Shown piece by piece: positions 26,918 to 37,184 of a stretch of 64,000 bases of DNA. Positions within the stretch are counted from its first letter, which is position 1. Each line of letters starts with the position of its first letter. The notes under the pieces were generated by a model. The model made no database searches. It worked only from the letters and a program-made list of their open reading frames with translations, and was not told where the DNA came from. The stretch lies in contig NZ_CALNWY010000004.1 in the NCBI RefSeq assembly GCF_940807255.1, positions 62,001 through 126,000 of the forward strand. Reading direction: 5' to 3'. The DNA is from Mixta sp. Marseille-Q2659 (GTDB lineage Bacteria; Pseudomonadota; Gammaproteobacteria; Enterobacterales; Enterobacteriaceae). A program made the position numbers and the translations under genes.

Positions 26918-29086
26918 ATGGCATTAACCGCAGCGTTAAAAGCGCAAATTGGCGAATGGTACAAAGCGCTGCAGCAGCAGGTTCCCGATTTTATTCCGCG
27001 CGCGCCGCAGCGCCAGATGATTGCCGAAGTGGCGAAAACGCTGGCTGGCGATGACGGGCGTCATTTGGCGATTGAAGCGCCAACCGGCGTGGGCAAAACC
27101 CTTTCCTATCTTATTCCCGGCATCGCCGTAGGCCGCGCCGAAGAGAAGCCGCTGGTGATCAGCACCGCAAACGTCGCGCTGCAGGATCAGATATTTAGTA
27201 AAGATCTGCCGCTGTTACAGAAAATTATTCCCGAACTGAAATTTACCGCCGCCTTTGGCCGTGGGCGCTATGTCTGCCCGCGTAACCTGAATGCGCTGGC
27301 GACGGACAGTGAAAAGCAGGGCGATCTACTGCTGTTTCTCGATGAGAATATGGTGGCCAGCAAAGATGAGCAGACGCTCTGCGCGAAGCTGGAGAAATCG
27401 CTGGATCGCCATCAGTGGGATGGTCTGCGCGACCATTGCGATGAGGGAATTACCGATACGCTGTGGCAACGTCTCAGCACCGATAAGGCTAACTGCCTGG
27501 CGCGTAACTGTCACTGGTATCGTGAATGTCCTTTCTTTGTCGCCCGCCGGGAAATTGAGCAGGCGGATGTGGTGGTAGCGAATCACGCGCTGGTGATGGC
27601 CGCGCTGGAAAGCGAATCAGTGCTGCCGCCAGCGAAACAGCTGCTGCTGGTGCTGGATGAAGGTCACCATCTGCCGGAAGTGGCGCGCGATGCGCTGGAA
27701 ACCAGCGCCGATATTACACCGGCCTCGACCAGCCTCCAGCTCGATCTCTTTGTGCGGCTGGTAGAAACCTGCATGGCCCAGTTCCGGCCTAAATCACCGC
27801 CGCCGCTGGCGAATGTGGAACGGCTAAAAACGCACTGCGATGAATGGCGCGAACACCTTGCCAGCCTGACGCGCATTCTGGCGCTTTGGCTGCCGCCGGA
27901 ATCGGCGGAAGGCGAATACCGCTTTGAAATGGGCCTGCTGCCGGAGGAGCTGCAGACCTTGTGCGCGCGCCTTTATAAGCTGAGCGACGGGCTGCGCGGC
28001 CTGGCGGAAGCGCTGCTGAACGATCTGAGCGAGAAAAGCGGCCAGTATGATGTGGTGCGCCTGCATCGCACTATGCTGCAGATGAACCGCGCCTTCGGCT
28101 GGTTTGAGAATATCAGCAAGCTGTGGCGGCTGGCTGCGATGGAGCAGGCTTCCGGTGCGCCGGTTTCTAAATGGGTCAGCCGTGAACTGCGCGAAGGCCA
28201 GCCGCATCTTGTTTTTCACTGCGCGGGCATTCGCGTTAGCGAACAGCTGGAAAAGCTGCTGTGGCGCAAAGTGCCGCACGTCGTCTTAACTTCCGCCACG
28301 CTGCAGTCGTTGAACAGCTTTAACCGTCTGCAAGAGCTGTCGGGTCTCAGCGAAAAAGTGGGCGATCGCTTTGTCGCGCTTGGTTCGCCGTTTAATCATG
28401 TTGAGCAGGGCAAGCTGCTTATTCCACAGATGCGCTACGAGCCGCTGATGGCGACAGAAGCGCAGCATATCGCGGAGATGGCGCATTTTTTCCGCCATCA
28501 GGTGAAGGCTGGCCAGCATAAAGGGATGTTGGTGCTGTTCGCCAGCAACCGCGCGATGCAGCAGTTTCTCGCCCATCTGACCGATCTGCGGCTGATGCTG
28601 CTGGTGCAGGGCGATCAGCCGCGCTACCGGCTGGTGGAATTGCATCGCAAGCGCGTGCAGCAGGGTGAAGCGAGTGTACTGGTCGGCCTGCAATCTTTTG
28701 CGGAAGGGCTGGATTTAAAGGGCGAACTGCTTAGCCAGGTCCATATTCATAAAATCGCTTTTCCGCCGGTGGGCAGTCCGGTAATTTTGACCGAGGGAGA
28801 GTGGCTGAAAAGTCTCAAGCGCTACCCGTTTGAGGTGCAGAGTTTGCCCAGCGCCTCGTTTAACCTGATTCAGCAGGTAGGGCGTTTGATCCGCAGCCAT
28901 CAGTGCTTCGGTGAAATTGTGATTTACGATCGGCGGCTGATTACTAAAGCGTACGGCGCCCGTCTGTTAAAAGCCCTGCCGGTTTTCCCCATAGAGCAGC
29001 CGCCCATGCCTGACGGGACAATAGCACCGATCAGCAGCGCGAAGCCCGCACCGGCGGCCCGGCGTCGAAAGAAGGAAAAGCGTTAA
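26918..29086 (+). CDS. dinG: ATP-dependent DNA helicase DinG
   Basis: 722-residue XPD-like 5'-3' superfamily 2 helicase that resolves R-loops, D-loops and damaged DNA. Walker A is APTGVGKTLSYL. The iron-sulfur cluster cysteines are in YVCPRNL and CLARNCHWYRECPFF, the Walker B/DEAH-like motif is VLDEGHHLPEVA, and the C-terminal helicase motif ends FNLIQQVGRLIRSH. It matches E. coli DinG along its length (716). The stop codon abuts the ybiB ATG directly, so the two form an operon under a LexA box. Confidence 0.96.
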   Translation: MALTAALKAQIGEWYKALQQQVPDFIPRAPQRQMIAEVAKTLAGDDGRHLAIEAPTGVGKTLSYLIPGIAVGRAEEKPLVISTANVALQDQIFSKDLPLLQKIIPELKFTAAFGRGRYVCPRNLNALATDSEKQGDLLLFLDENMVASKDEQTLCAKLEKSLDRHQWDGLRDHCDEGITDTLWQRLSTDKANCLARNCHWYRECPFFVARREIEQADVVVANHALVMAALESESVLPPAKQLLLVLDEGHHLPEVARDALETSADITPASTSLQLDLFVRLVETCMAQFRPKSPPPLANVERLKTHCDEWREHLASLTRILALWLPPESAEGEYRFEMGLLPEELQTLCARLYKLSDGLRGLAEALLNDLSEKSGQYDVVRLHRTMLQMNRAFGWFENISKLWRLAAMEQASGAPVSKWVSRELREGQPHLVFHCAGIRVSEQLEKLLWRKVPHVVLTSATLQSLNSFNRLQELSGLSEKVGDRFVALGSPFNHVEQGKLLIPQMRYEPLMATEAQHIAEMAHFFRHQVKAGQHKGMLVLFASNRAMQQFLAHLTDLRLMLLVQGDQPRYRLVELHRKRVQQGEASVLVGLQSFAEGLDLKGELLSQVHIHKIAFPPVGSPVILTEGEWLKSLKRYPFEVQSLPSASFNLIQQVGRLIRSHQCFGEIVIYDRRLITKAYGARLLKALPVFPIEQPPMPDGTIAPISSAKPAPAARRRKKEKR

Positions 29087-30067
29087 ATGTTGCAATACAA
29101 CAAACTGATTAAAGAAGTGGGCCGTGGCAAAAACCACGCGCGCGATTTGGATGAAGAGAGCGCTTACCAGCTCTATCGCGCCATGCTGAATGATGAAGTG
29201 CCGGATCTGGAGTTGGGGACGCTGCTGATTGCGATGCGCATCAAAGGAGAAGGCGAGACGGAGATGGCTGGTTTCTATCGCGCCTTGCAACAGCGGGTCA
29301 TGAAACTGACGCCGCCCGCCGGCAAACCGCTGCCAATCGTTATTCCCAGCTATAACGGCGCACGTCGCCAGGGCAATCTGACACCGCTGCTGGCGCTGCT
29401 GCTTTCGCGCCTCGGCTTTCCGGTGGTGGTGCATGGCGTAAGCGAAGATGCGACGCGCGTCACCAGCGAGGCGGTATTTCAGGCGCTTGGTATTACCGCC
29501 GTCAATAATGCGCAACAGGCGCAGGCGAAGCTGGAGCAGGGCGAGCCGGTATTTATTACCGTAGACACGCTTTGCCCGCCGCTGGCAAAGCAACTGGCGT
29601 TGCGCTGGCGCATGGGGGTGCGTAACAGCGCCCACTCACTGGCGAAGCTGATTACCCCCTTTGACGAGGCGGCGGCGCTGCGTCTCGCCAGCGTTTCCCA
29701 TCCCGAATATATTCCCCGCGTAGCGGCCTTCTTTAGTACGCAGGGCGGAAAAGCCCTGTTGCTGAACGGCACAGAAGGTGAGGTGTATGCCAATCCGCTG
29801 CGCTGTCCGGCCATTAGCCTGATTAACGGCGCCGGGGCAGAGCCGCAGGCGTTGCTGGCGCGACAGCCGGAACAGGCCTGTGCTTTGCCGGAAAGCAAAG
29901 AGGCGGCGGTGACCGCTGCCTGGATCCAGCAGGTGCTGGATAAATCCCGTCCCGTGCCGCAGTCGCTGCGCTGGCAAATCGCCTGTTGCTTTGTCGCCAG
30001 CGGCCGCTGCGCCACGCTGGATGAAGGGCTGGCGGCGCTGGACGCCGCTGGTTATCCGGCGGCCTGA
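29087..30067 (+). CDS. ybiB: YbiB, TrpD2-like nucleic-acid-binding protein
   Basis: 326 residues with the fold of class III nucleoside/anthranilate phosphoribosyltransferases (N-terminal helical DLEELGTLLIAMRIKGEG-type region, then a glycine-rich core). E. coli YbiB binds nucleic acid rather than acting as a transferase. Conserved here are IVIPSYNGARRQGNLTPLL, RWRMGVRNSAHSLAKL and GTEGEVYANP. It starts on the base after the dinG stop, so it is co-transcribed and probably LexA-controlled, consistent with a DNA-damage role. Confidence 0.92.
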   Translation: MLQYNKLIKEVGRGKNHARDLDEESAYQLYRAMLNDEVPDLELGTLLIAMRIKGEGETEMAGFYRALQQRVMKLTPPAGKPLPIVIPSYNGARRQGNLTPLLALLLSRLGFPVVVHGVSEDATRVTSEAVFQALGITAVNNAQQAQAKLEQGEPVFITVDTLCPPLAKQLALRWRMGVRNSAHSLAKLITPFDEAAALRLASVSHPEYIPRVAAFFSTQGGKALLLNGTEGEVYANPLRCPAISLINGAGAEPQALLARQPEQACALPESKEAAVTAAWIQQVLDKSRPVPQSLRWQIACCFVASGRCATLDEGLAALDAAGYPAA

Positions 30068-30150
30068 GTCAATGGCTCCGTTTGGCGGCCAGAAAGATAT
30101 GCTGACCTGCTGACGGCGGCGCTGGCGACAGCAGGTCTGTAATAGCTTAA

Positions 30151-31320
30151 TTAACGTGCGTTGACCGACAGTGGCAGATGGGTTTCCACCAGCCGCTGCC
30201 AGAAGGCCACGCCCTGTTCAATCAGCGCATCGTTAAAATCATAGCTGGCGTTATGCAACGGCCGGGAAGGTTCAGCGCCATCGGCGCCGAGCCAGAAATA
30301 GGCGCCGGGGCAGGCTTCCAGCATGCAGGCGAAATCCTCTGAAGCCATAGAAGGATTGACCTGCCAGTGAACCCGCTCTGCGCCGAACTGCGCATTCGCA
30401 ACCTGGCGCACCAGCGCGGCGGCGTTCGCATGGTTATGCGTAACCGGATAGCCGGGATACCAGCTAATGGCGCCGCTCACGCCTAACGGCTGCGGCAGCG
30501 CAGCGACAAAAGCATCTATCAGCCCGCGCACTTTCTCCCGCACCTCGCTTTGCAAACAGCGCACGGTGCCGCGCAGCGTGACCGTTTCCGGTATGACGTT
30601 AATCGCCTCGCCGCCCTGGATTTGTGTCACGCTGACGACAGAGGAGGCCAGCGGCGACAGCCGTCGTGCCGGAATGGTTTGCAGCGCCATGATCAGCTGC
30701 GCGGCCGCGACAATGGGATCGGCGCCGCTTTCCGGCATGGCGGCGTGGCAGCTTTTGCCGCTCAGGGTAATTTCAAAGGAATCCAGCGACGCCATCATGG
30801 CGCCATCATTGATCGCCAGTTCGCCTAACGGCAGCCCCGGCCAGTTGTGCAGGGCATAAACGGCGTCCATCGGGAAGCGTTGAAAAAGACCTTCTTCCAC
30901 CATCCGGCGCGCGCCGCCGAGATTTTCTTCGGCAGGCTGGAAGATAAAGTGAACGGTGCCGCTGAAGCGACGCGTCTGCGCCAGCCATTTGGCGCTGGCG
31001 AGCAGCATCGCGGTATGTCCATCGTGGCCGCAGGCGTGCATCACGCCGGGGCGCTGCGATTGCCAGGGTGAACGGCCAAGCTCCGTGATCGGCAAGGCGT
31101 CCATATCGGCGCGCAGGCCGATAGCCGGGCCGGGGCCGCTCTCCAGCGTGCCAATGACGCCCGTTCCGGCGAGGCCGGTCGCAACCTGCAGGCCGAAGCT
31201 GCGTAGCTGTTCGGCAACAAAACGCGCGGTATCCTGTTCCTCATAGCCCAGCTCCGGCCAGGCGTGCAGCTGACGGCGCCATTGCACCGCCTCTTCAATT
31301 AACGCTGCGGGTAATCTCAT
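30151..31320 (-). CDS. M20-family amidohydrolase (hippurate hydrolase-like)
   Basis: 389-residue metallopeptidase of the M20D subfamily (N-acyl amino acid, hippurate and IAA-conjugate hydrolases). Metal-site motifs are HACGHDGH, QPAEE and the C-terminal HNASYDFND; the lid-domain His is in SGKSCHAAMPE, and ASEDFA is also present. It is cytosolic. The ATG at 31320 gives the family N-terminus. The substrate is not predictable from sequence. It takes the place of ybiC-ybiX genes of E. coli between ybiB and rlmF. Confidence 0.88.
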   Translation of the reverse strand: MRLPAALIEEAVQWRRQLHAWPELGYEEQDTARFVAEQLRSFGLQVATGLAGTGVIGTLESGPGPAIGLRADMDALPITELGRSPWQSQRPGVMHACGHDGHTAMLLASAKWLAQTRRFSGTVHFIFQPAEENLGGARRMVEEGLFQRFPMDAVYALHNWPGLPLGELAINDGAMMASLDSFEITLSGKSCHAAMPESGADPIVAAAQLIMALQTIPARRLSPLASSVVSVTQIQGGEAINVIPETVTLRGTVRCLQSEVREKVRGLIDAFVAALPQPLGVSGAISWYPGYPVTHNHANAAALVRQVANAQFGAERVHWQVNPSMASEDFACMLEACPGAYFWLGADGAEPSRPLHNASYDFNDALIEQGVAFWQRLVETHLPLSVNAR

Positions 31321-31425
31321 AGCGGTCCTCTCTGCGGGCCACGCCTTTTTGCATGGCGGAATAAATTATTCTGGATGAGAGACAGAGCGCAGTCTATCGG
31401 CCAGCGCGGAAAAGGCAGCGTCAGG

Positions 31426-32058
31426 CTATTTTCGGCGCGCGTCGGGGCGAACCAGGTCGAAGCGCTCTGCTTCGCTGATGCCGTACCAGGCGCTGGGCCC
31501 GCCAGCGCGCAATACCGGCTGCGCCTTGCTGGTTTGATAGATTCCCTCTTCCAGCAATGCGGGATCGATATGCACCGCTACTACTTCGCCAAGGATCAGC
31601 CAACTGTCCAGCGCCACGCCATCAGCATTTTGCAGCTGCAGGTGTTGCGTAAGACGGCATTCGAAGTTAACCGGGCTTTCGGCCACCAGCGGCGCCTGCA
31701 CCAGATCGCCGGTCATCGGCGTCAGGCCGGTTAATGCGAATTCATCCACCTCCTGCGCGACCGAGGCGGAACTCTCATTGGCCGCCTCCGCCAGCGGACG
31801 TGTAACCAGATTCCAGACGAACTCGCCGGTTTCCAGAATATTGCGCACGCTGTCTTTTTTGCCGAGGCTGGCAAAGCCAATAATCGGCGGCTGATAGTTA
31901 AAGCAGTTGAAAAAGCTGTAGGGCGCCAGGTTGCGCACGCCCGCGGCGCTGAGTGAACTGATCCAGCCAATCGGGCGCGGCGCGATAATTGAGTTGAGCG
32001 GATCATGCGGCAGACCGTGGCCCACACGCGGTTGATAGGAGTAACGCTGACGAGACAT
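31426..32058 (-). CDS. Flavin reductase-like FMN-binding split-barrel protein
   Basis: 210-residue protein of the flavin reductase-like family: [20 protein letters not shown] at the start, then [20 protein letters not shown] and [18 protein letters not shown]. It binds FMN; some members reduce flavin for two-component monooxygenases, others have no known activity. The ATG at 32058 ([10 protein letters not shown]) has AAGGA upstream; a 9-codon extension to 32085 is less likely. No monooxygenase partner gene is adjacent. Confidence 0.85.
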   Translation of the reverse strand: MSRQRYSYQPRVGHGLPHDPLNSIIAPRPIGWISSLSAAGVRNLAPYSFFNCFNYQPPIIGFASLGKKDSVRNILETGEFVWNLVTRPLAEAANESSASVAQEVDEFALTGLTPMTGDLVQAPLVAESPVNFECRLTQHLQLQNADGVALDSWLILGEVVAVHIDPALLEEGIYQTSKAQPVLRAGGPSAWYGISEAERFDLVRPDARRK

Positions 32059-32182
32059 AAGGATCCTTACCGGTGAGTTATCCATTTATCTTAGCCGGTT
32101 CGGTGCGAAAAAATACGCGTCAATTGTTTACGGTTTTTTCCAGAGCGGGTATCTTACGCGCCGTTACCAGAGAGAGAGCCTG

Positions 32183-33118
32183 ATGAAACAGCCCGCCACC
32201 AAAGACCAACTACATCCCCGTAATCGTCATCGCCAGCGTTATGATTTTCCGGCGTTGATTGCCTCACATCCGCCGCTGCAATCTTTTATTGTCACCACGC
32301 CGCGCGGCGACAGCTCGATCGATTTTGCCGATCCGCTGGCGGTGAAGACGCTGAATCAGGCGCTGCTGAAACATTTTTATCAGATCGACAGCTGGGATAT
32401 ACCGGACGGTTTTCTCTGTCCGCCGGTGCCGGGCCGCGCCGACTATCTGCACTGGCTGGCCGATCTGCTGGCGCTCGATAACGGCCAGCAGGTGCCGCGC
32501 GATATTAACGTGCTGGATATTGGCTGCGGGGCGAACTGTATTTATCCACTGATTGGCTATCGCGAATATGGCTGGCGCTTTACCGGTTCAGAAGTGAATG
32601 CACAGGCGATGAAGGCAGCGGGCGCGATTCTGGATGCCAATCCCACGCTGCGGCGCGGTATCCGCCTGCGCCGTCAGTCGCAGAGCAACCAGATGTTCCA
32701 CGGCATTATTCATAAAAATGAGTTTTATCATGCGGTGGTGTGCAATCCACCGTTCCACGCCTCCAGCGAGCAGGCGGCGGAAGGCAGCGCCCGTAAGACG
32801 CGCAATTTAGGTCTTGCGCAGGATGCGCCGTTGAACTTTGGCGGTCAGCAGGCGGAGCTGTGGTGCGAAGGAGGCGAAAAAGCCTTTATCAGCCAGATGA
32901 TCGCCGAAAGCGTAAGCTATGCGCGCCAGGTCATCTGGTTTACCTCGCTGGTTTCCCGTCGTGAACATCTGCCAGCGCTGCGCCAGGCGTTAACCGAAGC
33001 AGGCGCGCGCAACGTGCGCATTGTCGATATGGCGCAGGGGCAGAAGCAGAGCCGCTTTATCGCCTGGACTTTCCAGGACGAGGCCGTGCGGGCGCGCCTG
33101 ATGAAAGCGCACCCCTGA
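32183..33118 (+). CDS. rlmF: 23S rRNA m6A1618 methyltransferase RlmF
   Basis: 311-residue SAM-dependent methyltransferase. The SAM motif is [16 protein letters not shown], and the adenine-N6 catalytic motif NPPF is in [14 protein letters not shown]. It matches E. coli YbiN/RlmF. AGAGAGAG precedes the ATG. The stop lies six bases from the convergent ybiO stop. Confidence 0.95.
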   Translation: MKQPATKDQLHPRNRHRQRYDFPALIASHPPLQSFIVTTPRGDSSIDFADPLAVKTLNQALLKHFYQIDSWDIPDGFLCPPVPGRADYLHWLADLLALDNGQQVPRDINVLDIGCGANCIYPLIGYREYGWRFTGSEVNAQAMKAAGAILDANPTLRRGIRLRRQSQSNQMFHGIIHKNEFYHAVVCNPPFHASSEQAAEGSARKTRNLGLAQDAPLNFGGQQAELWCEGGEKAFISQMIAESVSYARQVIWFTSLVSRREHLPALRQALTEAGARNVRIVDMAQGQKQSRFIAWTFQDEAVRARLMKAHP

Positions 33119-33124
33119 GGCTCT

Positions 33125-35410
33125 TTATTCCGGCGCCGGCAGGCTTTTTATCGCTGCCGCGTCGGTCGCGTTACTGTCCGCATCGCCTGTCGGCACTACC
33201 TGCACCGTCTGGCGCGGCGCCTTAATGCCTGCAGCGTCGAAGTGCTTTTTCACCAGCTCATCCAGCGCAAAACGCACCGTCCACTGTTTTAGCGGCTGAG
33301 TGGTAATCGAGACGCGCACGGTAAAGGCGCGCTCCGTCAGTCCTACCAGGCCGGCAAAGTTTGGTTCGCCGATAATAAAGTTGCGAATATCCTCGCGCGT
33401 CATCAGCTCCCCGACGGCGGCGCGTAGCGCAGCATTGGCGCTATCGCTGTTCTCGCTGCGATCCACATCATAGTTGGCGACAAAAGAGCCGATGCCACGG
33501 ACAAAATTGGCAAAGGTGGTGATCGAAGACCACGGAATAATATGGTAGGCGCCGGTATCCTGGCGCACGCCAACGGAGCGGATCGACATACGTTCCACCG
33601 TGCCGGTCAGCGGGCCGATAGTCACCAGGTCGCCAGTATTCATCCCGTTCTCAAACTGGATAAAAATGCCGGTGATAATATCTTTCACCAGCGTTTGCGA
33701 ACCAAAAGAGACCGCCAGACCCAGCGCACCGGCGCCTGCCAGCAGCGGCGCGATATTCACGCCGATTTCCGACAGCACAATCATAATGGTAATGGTGCTG
33801 ATCACCACCGCCAGCGCGTTGCGGAACAGCGTCAGCAGCGTGCGCGTGCGGGCGCTGGGCATCGGGCGACCGTGAATATCAGAAGCCAGGCGGCTTTCGA
33901 TCAGGCTGGCCAACAGTGTCCAGCCTACGGCGGAGAAGAACAGGATCATAAAGACGCGGATCAGCACATCCACCAATCTTTCTCCGGCGCCTACGGTAAG
34001 CCAGTGCCAGAGATCGAACAGATTCCAGGCGTTCAGCAGCAGTAGCAGCACGGCAAATACCGTCAGGATACGCGCCGTTTTCAGCGTAAAAGAGATCCAG
34101 CCGTTGACCCGTTTTTGCAGTTCTGGATAGTTGCGGCGCAGCTCCGGCGAAAGCGTGATGGTTTTACTGATCCAGCGCGTCAGCATGCCCGAAACCAGTG
34201 CGCCAAGCGCGATAATCACCAGGCTGCGTAAGGTGGCTGACATCATAAACTGCAGGCTGCCGCCGGGGTTAAAGATGGAGAAAAAGAACAGCACGATAAA
34301 ATAGGCGCTGGCGACCCAGTGCCAGATAAAGGCGAAGGCGCGAATAAAGAGGGCGAAAAACGAGAGTGACCGCTCGGAAAGCGCAATCAGCTCGCGCTGA
34401 ATGCTGCGGCGGTTGTGGAAAATCAGCCACAGCGCCCAGCCGGTCATCAGGCCCATAATAATCACGTTAAAAAGCGCGCCGACCTGCATATTTATCTGGT
34501 TTGAGACAATCGGCACCACCACCAGCAGGCCATAGCCGATCACGCCGCTGAGCCAGCTCAGGCGGGTATGCCAGTAGCGCGCCCGCACATCGCTGATGGC
34601 AAATGGCCGCAGTTCGGGAACGCGCGGACAGAAAATCAGCCGCAGCGCCGCTTTAAAAAACTCAATCAGCGCAAAAGCGTTCAGAAACAGACCTTGTTGA
34701 TAAGCGATGGTACGGCTGCCCGCGTTCAGGTTATTACTCAGGATCTGTCCAACAAAGAGCGCCAGCGCCAACAACAGCAGATCAATAATAAACGCGCCAA
34801 TGATGGTCAGTGGCAGATGGAGCCAGCTGCCCGGCTGATTGCTTTTTTTGCGGCCCCAGTGGCCCATCCGTCGATAAAGCGGCATCGCCATCATACGTAT
34901 CAGCCAGTAAAAGGCGAACAGCGCCGCCGCCAGCATCAGAAAATGATTTAGCGCCGTGAAGAAGGTTTTTTGATTGAAGGCCTTGTGCGGGGCGGAAACG
35001 ATATTGTGATAAAGCCGGATAAAGCTGCCGGCAAACTGGCCGCCATATTCGCGCGTTACGTCGGTGACGCTTTGCAGGACGGTTTTTTCTTCCTCCTCGG
35101 CTACCTCCGGCGGCGTTAATTCCGGTTCGTCGGCGGTGGTGGGACTGGCCGCCGCATTGCGCAGCTGGGCGATCAGCTCCTGCCGTGATTCATCGTTTTC
35201 CAGAATGGTGGCCAGCGCGCTGTACGCCGCTTTTTTCTCTTCCAGCGTCGGTTCATGCTGCGCCGGCTCGGCGCTGGCTTTCTGAGTTTGTTGACTGGCG
35301 ACGGCGGCGGCAGGCAGCGAAACGGCCTGAGCAGCCGGTAGCAGACAGAATAAAAGGGCGCAAAAAAGTCCCTGGCGCAGGCGGCACCACGCGGTATCTA
35401 TTCCCAACAT
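33125..35410 (-). CDS. ybiO: YbiO, MscS-family mechanosensitive channel
   Basis: 761-residue moderate-conductance mechanosensitive channel. A signal peptide ends at about residue 29 (PAAQA). A periplasmic Gln/Ala/Glu-rich region follows, then several helices, then the MscS core: GAGALGLAVSFGSQTLVKDI with TGIFIQFENGMNTGDLVTIG. The start at 35410 is chosen for its strong GAGGAGA site; the six-codon extension to 35428 is rejected. Length is near E. coli YbiO (741). It is convergent with rlmF and upstream of glnQ. Confidence 0.93.
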   Translation of the reverse strand: MLGIDTAWCRLRQGLFCALLFCLLPAAQAVSLPAAAVASQQTQKASAEPAQHEPTLEEKKAAYSALATILENDESRQELIAQLRNAAASPTTADEPELTPPEVAEEEEKTVLQSVTDVTREYGGQFAGSFIRLYHNIVSAPHKAFNQKTFFTALNHFLMLAAALFAFYWLIRMMAMPLYRRMGHWGRKKSNQPGSWLHLPLTIIGAFIIDLLLLALALFVGQILSNNLNAGSRTIAYQQGLFLNAFALIEFFKAALRLIFCPRVPELRPFAISDVRARYWHTRLSWLSGVIGYGLLVVVPIVSNQINMQVGALFNVIIMGLMTGWALWLIFHNRRSIQRELIALSERSLSFFALFIRAFAFIWHWVASAYFIVLFFFSIFNPGGSLQFMMSATLRSLVIIALGALVSGMLTRWISKTITLSPELRRNYPELQKRVNGWISFTLKTARILTVFAVLLLLLNAWNLFDLWHWLTVGAGERLVDVLIRVFMILFFSAVGWTLLASLIESRLASDIHGRPMPSARTRTLLTLFRNALAVVISTITIMIVLSEIGVNIAPLLAGAGALGLAVSFGSQTLVKDIITGIFIQFENGMNTGDLVTIGPLTGTVERMSIRSVGVRQDTGAYHIIPWSSITTFANFVRGIGSFVANYDVDRSENSDSANAALRAAVGELMTREDIRNFIIGEPNFAGLVGLTERAFTVRVSITTQPLKQWTVRFALDELVKKHFDAAGIKAPRQTVQVVPTGDADSNATDAAAIKSLPAPE

Positions 35411-35576
35411 CTTTCTCCTCAATGGCAACCGGTACGGCAGCAGTGCCTGAAAAGTATAGACGCTGATCTTTAAGCGAATGTTCTGAATTGTAACCGAAAG
35501 CGGGCCGGGAAAAGGGTATCAGCAGAGGAGAGGGAAACGACGGACCGTTGCGTACAGACGACGCATAAGCCGGGGC

Positions 35577-35684
35577 GCGAGGAGCCCACGCAGAGGAGTA
35601 AAGCGTCCCGCGCCAGGGAAGGCGCGGGACGAGCTGCCAGGGATGGCGTTTTTTGCGTCTTTACGATCGGACTGGGCTCCTCGC
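35577..35684. repeat. Nested palindromic element between glnQ and ybiO
   Basis: An outer perfect 11-bp inverted repeat (GCGAGGAGCCC at 35577-35587, GGGCTCCTCGC at 35674-35684) encloses an inner perfect 10-bp hairpin (GTCCCGCGCC / GGCGCGGGAC, 35605-35630). It fills most of the 302-base non-coding gap between ybiO and glnQ, in which I see no gene. The arrangement looks like an extragenic palindromic (REP/ERIC-like) or MITE-like element, but only one copy is in this window. Confidence 0.5.
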
Positions 35685-35712
35685 ACAGGCTCCACTCTGA
35701 AAGACAAGATAA

Positions 35713-36435
35713 TCAGGAAACGTGCTGTAAAAACTCGCGCAGGCGTTCGCTGGGCGGCTGGCTGATCAAGGCGTCAGGATCGCCATCTTCCGCGATGCGT
35801 CCTTTATCAATAAAGATCAGCCGTGAAGCCACCTGGCGGGCAAAGCCGACTTCGTGCGTTACGATCACCATCGTCATACCTTCTTCCGCCAGATCCTGCA
35901 TCACCTTAAGAACTTCATGACGCAGCTCAGGATCGAGGGCCGATGTCGGCTCATCAAACAGCATCATTTTCGGTTTCACCGCCAGCGCCCGCGCAATGGC
36001 AACGCGCTGCTGCTGGCCGCCTGACAGCTCTGAAGGATAGTGGTGAGCGCGTTCGGCCAGGCCGACTTTCGCCAGCAGCGCTTTCGCCTGCTGATGCGCC
36101 GCCTCTTTGCTGGCGCCGCGCACGCGTATTGGGCCGAAGGCGACGTTTTCCAGCGCGGTCATCTGCGGAAACAGATGGAACTGCTGAAACACCATGCCCG
36201 CTTCCTGACGGATCAGGCGCTCATCCACTTTGGGATCGTTAACTTTCAGGCCATCGACGATCAAATCGCCGCTGGTAATCTCTTCCAGTTTGTTAATGCA
36301 GCGCAGCAGCGTGGATTTGCCGGAGCCGGACGGCCCGATAATCACCACCACTTCACCCTGGTTAATCTTCAGATCGATATTGTGCAGCACCTGGGTTTGA
36401 CCAAAATGCTTGGAGACGTTTTTAAATTCAATCAC
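35713..36435 (-). CDS. glnQ: Glutamine ABC transporter ATPase
   Basis: 240-residue ATPase of the high-affinity glutamine importer. Walker [10 protein letters not shown], signature [16 protein letters not shown], Walker [13 protein letters not shown]. Length equals E. coli GlnQ. Its start overlaps the glnP stop by four bases in the order glnH-glnP-glnQ. Confidence 0.96.
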   Translation of the reverse strand: MIEFKNVSKHFGQTQVLHNIDLKINQGEVVVIIGPSGSGKSTLLRCINKLEEITSGDLIVDGLKVNDPKVDERLIRQEAGMVFQQFHLFPQMTALENVAFGPIRVRGASKEAAHQQAKALLAKVGLAERAHHYPSELSGGQQQRVAIARALAVKPKMMLFDEPTSALDPELRHEVLKVMQDLAEEGMTMVIVTHEVGFARQVASRLIFIDKGRIAEDGDPDALISQPPSERLREFLQHVS

Positions 36436-37091
36436 AGGATTTTCATCCTTTTTTCAAGGCGACGTAGCACGAAGCTTAACACCAGCGTAATAACCAGATA
36501 GATAACCGCCACCGCGCTCCAGATCTCCAGCGCGCGGAAGTTACCGGCAATAATTTCCTGACCCTGACGGGTTAATTCGGCCATGCCGATAACAATAAAC
36601 AGCGAAGTATCTTTGATACTGACAATCCACTGATTGCCCAGCGGCGGCAGCATACGGCGCAGCGCCAGCGGCATAATCACATAGCGCAGCGTTTCGCGAC
36701 GTGACAGACCAAGCGCCAGGCCCGCCTCGCGGAACCCTTTATTAATCGACAGCACCGCGCCGCGCGTGATTTCCGCAATGTAAGCACCGGAGTTGATAAT
36801 AATGGTCACCACCGCCGCGGTGAACGGATCGATACGTAAATCAGGAATCGCCATCGGCAGAGCAAAATAGATAAACATCACCTGCACGACAATGGGTGTG
36901 CCGCGAATCAGTTCGATAAAAACCAGCGCGATATTATTGCTCAGCCAGCCGCCCCAGGCGCGGGCGAAACCGGCGATCAGGCCGATAATCAGGCCGCCAA
37001 TCAGGCCAAGCACTGAGATTAACAGCGTCATTTTGGCGCCTTCCAGCAAAACGGGAAGAGCAGGCCAAATCACGCTCCAGTCAAATTCCAT
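36432..37091 (-). CDS. glnP: Glutamine ABC transporter permease
   Basis: 219-residue HisM-type permease with about five helices and the EAA-loop [20 protein letters not shown]. It works as a homodimer with GlnQ and receives glutamine from GlnH. Same length as E. coli GlnP. It lies 93 bases downstream of glnH. Confidence 0.96.
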   Translation of the reverse strand: MEFDWSVIWPALPVLLEGAKMTLLISVLGLIGGLIIGLIAGFARAWGGWLSNNIALVFIELIRGTPIVVQVMFIYFALPMAIPDLRIDPFTAAVVTIIINSGAYIAEITRGAVLSINKGFREAGLALGLSRRETLRYVIMPLALRRMLPPLGNQWIVSIKDTSLFIVIGMAELTRQGQEIIAGNFRALEIWSAVAVIYLVITLVLSFVLRRLEKRMKIL

Positions 37092-37184
37092 GGTGTTTCT
37101 CCGACAAAATCCGTCATTGTGACAATAGCTAAACGCAGGGATGCAAGGGCATCCCTGACGTAATGACAGTTATTTAAAAGCGGC

